Positions 5,410 to 11,433 of a DNA stretch of 11,433 bases are shown here, piece after piece; within the stretch, counting starts at the first letter, position 1, and each line of letters begins with the position of its first letter. The notes beneath the pieces were generated by a model. That model was not told where the DNA came from. It saw only the letters and a program-made list of their open reading frames with translations, and ran no database searches. A program made the position numbers and the translations under genes. The stretch comes from Candidatus Bathyarchaeota archaeon (GTDB taxonomy: Archaea > Thermoproteota > Bathyarchaeia > 40CM-2-53-6). The stretch covers positions 1-11,433 of the forward strand of contig VBBB01000143.1 of assembly GCA_005882955.1 (NCBI GenBank), written 5' to 3'.

Positions 5410-7622
5410 CAACGGTACAAGTTCAGAAACCGAATCTGACAGATGAAGAGATTCGGTACGCAGTCAAGAAACTTGGCCGCGAGCCCAACGAGGTCGAATG
5501 GGCGATGCTTGAGGCACAGTGGAGCGAACACTGCAGCTATAAGTCGAGCAAGCCACTGCTTAAGCTTCTTCCTAGCAAGGGACCTCGAGTAATAGTTGGA
5601 CCCGGGTCTGACGCTGGAGTCATCGATGTCGGAAATGGCTGGGTGCTCACTCTTCACATCGAGTCACATAATCATCCGAGCGCGATCGACCCATTCGGTG
5701 GTGCGGCCACCGGTGTGGGAGGTGTTGTCCGGGACATCCTCTCATTTGGGACCCGTCCCATTGCGCTTCTAGACCCCCTCCGATTTGGCGCCTTGGCCAG
5801 CAGCCATAGTCGCTGGCTCTTCGACAACGTGGTCCGCGGGATAGGCTCGTACGGGAACTGCATTGGAGTACCGACGGTCGGAGGCGAAGTAGAGTTTGAC
5901 ACCTCCTTCGAACGAAACTGTCTCGTGGATGTTGTATGTCTCGGCCTCGGCCTAAGGGACAAGCTCGTTCTCGGCGGATCCATCCGTCCAGGGTACCTAG
6001 TGTATGTCGTAGGAGGAAGCACCGGACGCGACGGGATTCAAGGCGCCAGTTTCGCAAGCAGAACTCTAACAGAAAGATCGGATAGCGAGAGATCGGCTGT
6101 CCAAGTCCCGGACCCGTTCACCAAGAAAATAATCATCGAAGCAGTCCTAGAAGCCGTCGATGCGGGTATTGTTCAGGGAATGAAAGACCTGGGCGGTGGA
6201 GGCTTGGCTTGTGGACTCTCGGAGATGGCCTCGAAGGCTGGAACTGGCATGGAGATCAACCTTGACAATGTTCGGATCCGGGAGCCGGGCATGCGCCCTG
6301 CCGAGATCATGATCAGTGAGTCCCAGGAACGCATGATAGTTGTTGTCAAGTCGAAGAATGAAGAGAAGCTCATTCGGATCCTGGACAAATGGGAACTAGG
6401 CTACTCACGCATAGGCCATCTCACGAATGACGGAATACTCCGCATCATGCATCAAAACCACTTGGCCGCTGAGGCTCCTGCCAAGTTTGTCGCAGAAGCA
6501 CCTTTGTCTCCGCGGTCCAGCAGAAAGCCCCCGTACATTGACGAATTATCCGACGCTCCTGAACCTCAGATTCCGGAGGACCTCAAAGCGACTCTGTTAG
6601 CGCTCCTTGGCAGCCCGAACATTTGCAGTCGAGCATGGATATACCGCCAGTACGATTTCGAAGTAGGACTACGAACAATCATCAGACCGGGACAAGCAGA
6701 TAGCGCCATCCTTAGACTTCCTAACAGCCGAACACTGGCGATTACAACCGATGGCAACAGCAAACAGGTGTACCTTGACCCATACTGGGGAACGGTTGGA
6801 ATTCTCAGCGAGGCTTTCTCCAACCTCGTCGCTACAGGGGCCGAGCCAATCGCCGTTGTCGACCACCTTCAATACGGAAACCCCGGCAACCCCGAGGTCT
6901 TCTGGACCTTCAAAGAAGCGATACGGGCTATCCGAGACTATCTCAAGGCTACACGGGTCCCGTGTATTGGAGGAAAGGTGAGTTTCTACAACGAAGACAC
7001 TCAGACAACGACTGCGATCAAGCCCTCGCCTGTAATTGCTGCCGTAGGACTCCGGAATGCGAGAACACCGAAAATTGGCTCGGCTCTCACCAAGGAAGGA
7101 AATGACCTACTGATCGTTGGAACAACGTTCCCAGACCTCGGCGGAAGCGAGTACTATGAGAGCGTTCAGGGCCTCGTAGGTGGACGGGTCCCGAGGGTCA
7201 ATCTGAAAACAGAGAGACAACTTCTTCGAACCGTTACGAAGATTATCGAAAGCGGAGTGGTCGAAGCCGCTCATGACATATCCAAAGGGGGACTGGCGGT
7301 AAGTCTGGCTGAAATGGCAGTCCAAGGCCAGAAAGGGTTCACGGTAAATCTAGACAAAGTCCCAACCAAGACGACAAACATCGCTCAGTTACTGTTTTCA
7401 GAATCGAAGCCCAGATTCGTCTTGGAGGCAAGGCCGAAAAACACGCTCCGCATATTGCGCAGATTAAGAACAGCGAGGATTAAGGCAGCAAAAATAGGCA
7501 GAGTTCAAAGCAGCAAAATCGAATTAGAGTCCCTCGAAGACTCTCCCATCACGATCCCACTGTCAGTTGCGACCGAAGCCTGGTCCGAGACCCTTTCCAA
7601 GACGATGGACGTTGCCCCGTAG
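5406..7622 (+). CDS. purL: phosphoribosylformylglycinamidine synthase, synthetase subunit PurL
   Basis: The 738-residue product is a small-type PurL, which uses ATP and ammonia to turn FGAR into FGAM. Signature segments are AQWSEHCSYKSSK (37-49, with the conserved His42), HIESHNHPSA (84-93), DPFGGAATGVGGVVRDI (95-111), GSTGRDGI (204-211), QVPDPFTKK (233-241) and DLGGGGLACGLSEM (261-274). A second, related half follows from about residue 385, with TTDGNSK and AHDISKGGLAVSL, as expected for the internal duplication of AIRS-like domains. Ammonia would come from PurQ through PurS, whose genes lie upstream. The ATG overlaps the stop of gene C; no clear Shine-Dalgarno is seen, so expression probably depends on coupling. 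The length is typical and the frame is intact. Confidence 0.97.
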   Translation: MTTVQVQKPNLTDEEIRYAVKKLGREPNEVEWAMLEAQWSEHCSYKSSKPLLKLLPSKGPRVIVGPGSDAGVIDVGNGWVLTLHIESHNHPSAIDPFGGAATGVGGVVRDILSFGTRPIALLDPLRFGALASSHSRWLFDNVVRGIGSYGNCIGVPTVGGEVEFDTSFERNCLVDVVCLGLGLRDKLVLGGSIRPGYLVYVVGGSTGRDGIQGASFASRTLTERSDSERSAVQVPDPFTKKIIIEAVLEAVDAGIVQGMKDLGGGGLACGLSEMASKAGTGMEINLDNVRIREPGMRPAEIMISESQERMIVVVKSKNEEKLIRILDKWELGYSRIGHLTNDGILRIMHQNHLAAEAPAKFVAEAPLSPRSSRKPPYIDELSDAPEPQIPEDLKATLLALLGSPNICSRAWIYRQYDFEVGLRTIIRPGQADSAILRLPNSRTLAITTDGNSKQVYLDPYWGTVGILSEAFSNLVATGAEPIAVVDHLQYGNPGNPEVFWTFKEAIRAIRDYLKATRVPCIGGKVSFYNEDTQTTTAIKPSPVIAAVGLRNARTPKIGSALTKEGNDLLIVGTTFPDLGGSEYYESVQGLVGGRVPRVNLKTERQLLRTVTKIIESGVVEAAHDISKGGLAVSLAEMAVQGQKGFTVNLDKVPTKTTNIAQLLFSESKPRFVLEARPKNTLRILRRLRTARIKAAKIGRVQSSKIELESLEDSPITIPLSVATEAWSETLSKTMDVAP

Positions 7623-7788
7623 CCAGTGGAGACGGACGAACGGAAAAAATCAGTTAACCATTCTATTGCCCTCGCATTCGAGCTGTCAACGTAAAGCGAC
7701 GACTGCCCACAGAAGAACCAAGACCACGGGATTCGCAACAAAACGAGTAGCCGGGATTTCCAAAAAGTGAGCTGTTGTGCCTATTTAG

Positions 7789-7842
7789 ATGATTGTGTCA
7801 AGAAAGAGCTATACACGGCCTGAAATTGATACAGGTTTGTAA
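7789..7842 (+). promoter_or_regulatory. purF promoter, copy of the purS promoter design
   Basis: This stretch repeats the blocks of the purS promoter in the same order and spacing: ATGATTGTGT (7789-7798), GAAAT (7822-7826), ATAC (7829-7832) and TTGTAAT at the start codon. A TATA-like box, TATACAC (7810-7816), lies about 27-33 bases before the TTG start. The copy fixes the purF start and marks purF as the head of a second transcription unit under the same control as purS. Confidence 0.6.
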
Positions 7843-9384
7843 TTGAACCTGAGCGGCTTCAATACCGATCCCATTGTAGGAGCGAAGGATCGTCTCCCTG
7901 CTCGAATCGGAGCAATCCAGACTTCACAACTCGACCTCGAAGATGGAAGCCGCTCTGTAAGAGAGCATTGCGGAGTTATTGGAATTTATTCTTTAAAGGA
8001 TGAACCCGTTGCCGAGCGTATCGTCAAAGGATTAGCGGCTCTTCAGCACAGAGGGCAGGAATCCTGGGGCCTTGCCATGCCTAACGAACCCATAATCAAG
8101 GGCCTCGGACTAATCGGTGTAGGAGCGGCAGCAAATGCCCGGAAAATCCTCCGTTTGGAGAGTAACCGAGGAATCGGACACATTCGCTACTCCACTCGTG
8201 GACGAACAAACCTCGAGAACGCGCACCCACTGGATATTCATGGAGAGTTTGCCATTGCCCAGAACGGGACCATCGCGAACACGGAAGACCTGGAGCCTCT
8301 GGTCAAAGGCGAATTCCCAATCATAGACTCAAACTCGGACACTAAGCTGGCGGGATACAGGTTACTTCAGCACTATCGTCGAGAACATGACTGGACACGA
8401 GCCTTCACTCGACTCGCGAAGGAGATCAGCGGGTCCTACAGCTTCGTCATTGTCACACACGAGGGTGAGGTGCTTGCCGCTAGGGACGAGTCAGGCTTTC
8501 GACCATTGTGCTTGGGTTGGGACGAAGAGACTCGGACGAACATTGTGGCCTCAGAGAGCTGTGCCCTGACGGCTCTGCACGCTGAGCTTGTCCGGGACGT
8601 GCAGCCAGGAGAGCTTGTCCGTTTCAACCAGGATGGTGTAACGGTCACGAAGTTTGCAGAATCTCCTCACCATCACTGCGCGTTTGAATACACATACTTC
8701 GCGCATCCGAGTAGCAAAATCGAGGACCGCTACGTCTACGAAGCACGACGACAACTAGGGAGAGTGCTTGCTCGAAAGTATCCGTTCAAGGCAGACGTGG
8801 TGATACCAGTCCCTGACTCTGCTCGACCGGCAGCTCTCGGATATTCGGAAGAGAGTGGAATACCTATGGAAGAGGGCTTGATGAAAGACCGTTATCGAAG
8901 AAAGGGAAGCCTAAGGAGCTTCATCGAGCCTACCGATGAGAGTCGGGAAGAGATCGTCAGGGAGATCATAACCATCAGACCCGTAGTCGATGGGAAGAAC
9001 GTCATCGTGGTCGACGACAGCATAGTGCGAGGGACAAGTAGCAAGAATATCGTTCGGGCGCTGCGCGACGCGGGTGCCAAGAAGGTCTACATGGTTGTGA
9101 CATATCCACCTATCCGCCACCCATGTTACATGGGCATCGACTTTCCAACGCACGGGGAACTGCTGGCGACCAAGGTTGATGGCGACGTATTGTCGATTCC
9201 AGAATTGAACACGAAGGTTGGGAATGAGATCGGCGTCGATGGTCTCGGCTACAATGATATCGAGGGACTGAGCAAGGGAATCGGGCTCAAGCAGGGCGAA
9301 ATGTGCTTCGCCTGTGTGACAGGTGAGTATCTTGGATTGAAGAAGAATCCCGTGCTTCGGACCCGAGAAGAAATGAAGGCCTGA
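7843..9384 (+). CDS. purF: amidophosphoribosyltransferase PurF
   Basis: The 513-residue product carries out the first committed step, making phosphoribosylamine from PRPP and glutamine. The N-terminal Ntn-hydrolase glutaminase domain has its nucleophile at Cys43 (EHCGVIG), followed by LQHRGQESWG (67-76) and the GHIRYSTRG box (112-120). The phosphoribosyltransferase domain has the PRPP loop IVVDDSIVRGTSS (388-400). Cys279, Cys428, Cys488 and Cys491 match the four ligands of the [4Fe-4S] cluster known in Bacillus-type PurF. The start must be TTG at 7843: the codon just before is TAA, and no ATG, GTG or TTG occurs before Cys43. The enzyme needs a free N-terminal Cys, so a 42-residue propeptide must be removed; known ones are about 11 residues. 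It follows its own promoter. Confidence 0.96.
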   Translation: MNLSGFNTDPIVGAKDRLPARIGAIQTSQLDLEDGSRSVREHCGVIGIYSLKDEPVAERIVKGLAALQHRGQESWGLAMPNEPIIKGLGLIGVGAAANARKILRLESNRGIGHIRYSTRGRTNLENAHPLDIHGEFAIAQNGTIANTEDLEPLVKGEFPIIDSNSDTKLAGYRLLQHYRREHDWTRAFTRLAKEISGSYSFVIVTHEGEVLAARDESGFRPLCLGWDEETRTNIVASESCALTALHAELVRDVQPGELVRFNQDGVTVTKFAESPHHHCAFEYTYFAHPSSKIEDRYVYEARRQLGRVLARKYPFKADVVIPVPDSARPAALGYSEESGIPMEEGLMKDRYRRKGSLRSFIEPTDESREEIVREIITIRPVVDGKNVIVVDDSIVRGTSSKNIVRALRDAGAKKVYMVVTYPPIRHPCYMGIDFPTHGELLATKVDGDVLSIPELNTKVGNEIGVDGLGYNDIEGLSKGIGLKQGEMCFACVTGEYLGLKKNPVLRTREEMKA

Positions 9385-9407
9385 CACTCGATCCGACTTG
9401 TAGCCGA

Positions 9408-10697
9408 ATGAAGATTCTCATCGTTGGAGGCGGCGGCCGAGAGCACGCTCTTACTTGGGCGCTCTCGAAGGATCGGAACGTCGAGGAGGTTTACGCGGCC
9501 CCGGGTAATCCGGGCATTGCCGAAATCGGGACCTGCATTCCTATTGCCTCGAACAATTCTAACGAGCTCGCATCATTTGCATCGAAAAACGGAATCGACC
9601 TGACTGTGGTCGGACCCGAGGCTCCTTTGGGCGAAGGAATAGTCGACAAGTTCAGAAAACAGAATCTGCCTATTTTCGGACCCGACAAGCAATCAGCTCG
9701 TATTGAAACCTCAAAGAGCTTCGCGAAAGACCTCTGCACTAGATACGCTCTACCGACTCCGCGCTGGGAGACTTTCACTGACAGGACTAAAGCGAACAGA
9801 GCTCTCGACGAGCTCGGCCCTCCATGGGTGATCAAAGCAGATGGGCTCGCGGCGGGCAAGGGAACGACCGTCACGAGAGACAGGCGCGAGGCTGAAGCTG
9901 CGATTCAACGGGAACTATTACGAGAGCCCAAGCGAATCGTGATGGAAGAATTCATCGATGGATGGGAAGCAAGCTTCACCGCAACCGTTTCGGCAGATCG
10001 GGTCCAATGGTTAGCTCCCGTCTTTCAGGACTACAAGCCGGCCTTCGACGGCGACTCTGGACCAAACACCGGAGGTATGGGGGTCTATACTCCAGTCCCC
10101 TCCGTGACCCAATCGCTCGTCGAGAAGGTCAGGAAGAAGATTCTGGACCCCGCAGCCGCGGTGCTGACGAAGGAGGGTGCTCCCTTCCAAGGGGTTCTTT
10201 ACCTGAATGTAATCGTCAAGCACGGGACCGAAGACCCGTACGTTTTGGAGTTCAATGCGCGCTTCGGAGACCCTGAGGCTCAGGGAATAATGCCACTAGT
10301 CAAGAGCGGACTATTTGCACACCTAAGTGCTGTTGCAGCCAATTCGGACAGCCCACCGTTACCAGAATCTTCCAAATCCGCCTCCGTAGTCGTTGTCCTC
10401 GCGTCCAAGGGATATCCAGAAAATCCCTCAGCGGGAGAGCTGATCGCGCTTCGACCCTTAGCCAATAGCAACATCGTCATATTCCATGCGGGAACTGCCA
10501 GAACCCCAAACGGGCAGCTCGTAACATCAGGCGGACGGGTCCTCAACGTGACCGCAACAGGACCCAGCGTCGAGTCAGCCCGGAAGGACGCCTATTCGGT
10601 CATCGGCAACTCTGTCCACTTTCCAGGAATGCACTACCGATCTGATATCGGAAGCAGCCAGATGCGCCGCAGGCAACTAGAACCCATCAAAACGTGA
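9408..10697 (+). CDS. purD: phosphoribosylamine-glycine ligase PurD (GAR synthetase)
   Basis: The 429-residue product joins glycine to phosphoribosylamine with ATP, the second step of the pathway. The N-terminal domain starts with the glycine-rich loop IVGGGGREHAL (5-15), then GPEAPL (69-74). The ATP-grasp part shows KADGLAAGKG (143-152), GPNTGGMG (218-225) and EFNARFGDPEAQ (281-292), which hold ATP and magnesium. Length is typical of PurD. The ATG at 9408 puts the conserved strand MKILIVGGGG at the very start. It lies 23 bases after purF, so it should share its transcript. That also suits the chemistry, since the PurF product is unstable and is passed to PurD. Confidence 0.96.
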   Translation: MKILIVGGGGREHALTWALSKDRNVEEVYAAPGNPGIAEIGTCIPIASNNSNELASFASKNGIDLTVVGPEAPLGEGIVDKFRKQNLPIFGPDKQSARIETSKSFAKDLCTRYALPTPRWETFTDRTKANRALDELGPPWVIKADGLAAGKGTTVTRDRREAEAAIQRELLREPKRIVMEEFIDGWEASFTATVSADRVQWLAPVFQDYKPAFDGDSGPNTGGMGVYTPVPSVTQSLVEKVRKKILDPAAAVLTKEGAPFQGVLYLNVIVKHGTEDPYVLEFNARFGDPEAQGIMPLVKSGLFAHLSAVAANSDSPPLPESSKSASVVVVLASKGYPENPSAGELIALRPLANSNIVIFHAGTARTPNGQLVTSGGRVLNVTATGPSVESARKDAYSVIGNSVHFPGMHYRSDIGSSQMRRRQLEPIKT

Positions 10698-10703
10698 GAC
10701 AGA

Positions 10704-11120
10704 TTGCAAGACTGCATATTCTGTAAGATCGTAAGAAAGGAATTGCCGTCCTATCTGATCTTTGAGGACGAAAATTTTATCGCCTTTCTCGACATTCGAC
10801 CGCTAAACCCAGGGCACACGTTGGTCTCCCCGAAGAAGCATCATCGTTGGGTCTGGGATGTCCCGGAAGCTGGAAGGTACTTCGAGACCGTTCGGATGAT
10901 CGCGAAGACTCTCCAGAAGACCATGAACACAGAGTGGGTGGTCGCTGATATTGGAGGAATGGGCGTGCCACACGCGCACGTCCATGTGGTCCCGAGATTT
11001 CCAGGAGATGGTCATGCAGAATTCGTGAATGCACAGAACGTGAAGGACATACCAACAGAAGAGATGAAGAGAATTGCAGAAGAAATCAGAAAAGGATTCC
11101 ATCGAGCAAACTCCGAATAA
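10704..11120 (+). CDS. HIT family (HINT-like) nucleotide hydrolase
   Basis: The 138-residue product opens with CIFCKIV (4-10) and a conserved stretch ending NPGHTLVSPKKHH (35-47). It ends with the histidine triad HAHVHVVPRF (90-99), whose middle His92 lies next to the nucleophilic His94. Members split AMP from phosphoramidates or act on dinucleoside polyphosphates; Cys4, Cys7 and a downstream histidine may bind zinc as in HINT. The start is TTG at 10704, six bases after the purD stop, and places the CxxC at its usual position. Being the last gene of the purF unit, it probably works on purine nucleotide by-products, though this is inference. The following gene starts within about 20 bases. Confidence 0.9.
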   Translation: MQDCIFCKIVRKELPSYLIFEDENFIAFLDIRPLNPGHTLVSPKKHHRWVWDVPEAGRYFETVRMIAKTLQKTMNTEWVVADIGGMGVPHAHVHVVPRFPGDGHAEFVNAQNVKDIPTEEMKRIAEEIRKGFHRANSE

Positions 11121-11138
11121 AATGGAATGGAGTGCTGA

Positions 11139-11433
11139 CTCTCGGCTTCCCGACTCAACAGTCTCCCACCAGACATTCAGCGCCTCGTCGAGGGTTATCG
11201 AGAGGGGCTGCTGACGAGTCTTGGTACCAACCTCGCGGGCGCATATCTGCACGGTTCTATAGCGTTTCCAGAATTCGAGCCTAGAGCTGGAGACATAGAC
11301 TTCTACGTTGTAACTCGACGATCTCTCAATTCGAGAGAGATCAAGGGCTTAGATCGTCTACATCGGGCTTTGGCTGCCAAGTTCGAGTTCGGAAGTAAGC
11401 TGGATGGATTCTACATTCCATACGCTTCTGTCC
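11139..11433 (+). CDS. AadA/ANT-like nucleotidyltransferase, partial, start unclear
   Basis: The open frame codes 98 residues up to the right edge. LVEGYREGLLTSLG leads into AYLHGS (35-40, with G39-S40), then GDIDFYVV (51-58) with acidic residues D52 and D54, and later LDGFYIP (88-94). This is the N-terminal site of streptomycin/spectinomycin-type adenylyltransferases and their many relatives. Upstream in frame there is a TGA at 11136-11138 and no ATG, GTG or TTG before the catalytic motif. An ATG at 11122 opens a different frame (MEWSADSRLP) that ends in TGA at about 11212. Either translation begins at a rare codon such as CTG, or a one-base change lies near the start, real or from sequencing. 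It follows the HIT gene closely. Substrate unknown. Confidence 0.65.

Noticed and set aside
7567..7770. 67-residue very basic frame overlapping the purL end
   Set aside because: The first part is a shifted reading of purL, the start is a TTG without ribosome site, and the Lys/Arg/Thr-rich tail is not a known family.
8911..9387. 158-residue minus-strand frame
   Set aside because: It is antisense to the conserved PRPP and iron-sulfur parts of purF.
10803..11252. 149-residue minus-strand frame
   Set aside because: It is antisense to the HIT gene and the start of the AadA-like gene; no domain is visible.
1..11433. tRNA, rRNA, CRISPR array, insertion sequence or attachment-site repeats
   Set aside because: I found no cloverleaf with a proper T-arm, no regularly spaced repeats, no transposase and no terminal inverted repeats.

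Overview
The window looks like a piece of an archaeal chromosome, probably an uncultured mesophilic lineage of the Thermoproteota (Nitrososphaeria/Bathyarchaeia type). That placement is inference. It rests on a split PurS/PurQ/PurL enzyme, TATA-like boxes about 27-32 nt upstream of start codons with almost no leader, several TTG starts, and roughly balanced base composition. I see no tRNA, rRNA, CRISPR array or insertion sequence.

Left third (1-3701), accessory genes. On the minus strand: a GHKL-type ATPase cut by the left edge (1-524), a complete nucleotidyltransferase resembling kanamycin nucleotidyltransferase (710-1468), a 550-base gap holding only fragments and hairpins (1469-2017), and a five-helix membrane protein (2018-2692). 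On the plus strand, a stand-alone SPPY-type DNA methyltransferase (2814-3701) follows.

Right two thirds (3775-11120), de novo purine biosynthesis. A first unit reads purS-purQ-three small two-helix membrane proteins-purL with stop/start overlaps or 1-7 base gaps. A second unit reads purF-purD-HIT hydrolase. PurF makes phosphoribosylamine, PurD makes GAR, and PurS+PurQ+PurL convert FGAR to FGAM. Other steps of the pathway are not in this window. The two units begin with closely related promoters (3722-3774 and 7789-7842), so they are probably co-regulated.

Right edge (11139-11433): the 5' part of a second antibiotic-nucleotidyltransferase-like gene (AadA/ANT type), which has no ordinary start codon in its frame.

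The most unusual features are the three unrecognised membrane proteins inserted in the cluster between purQ and purL, the duplicated pur promoter, and a 42-residue extension before the catalytic cysteine of PurF.
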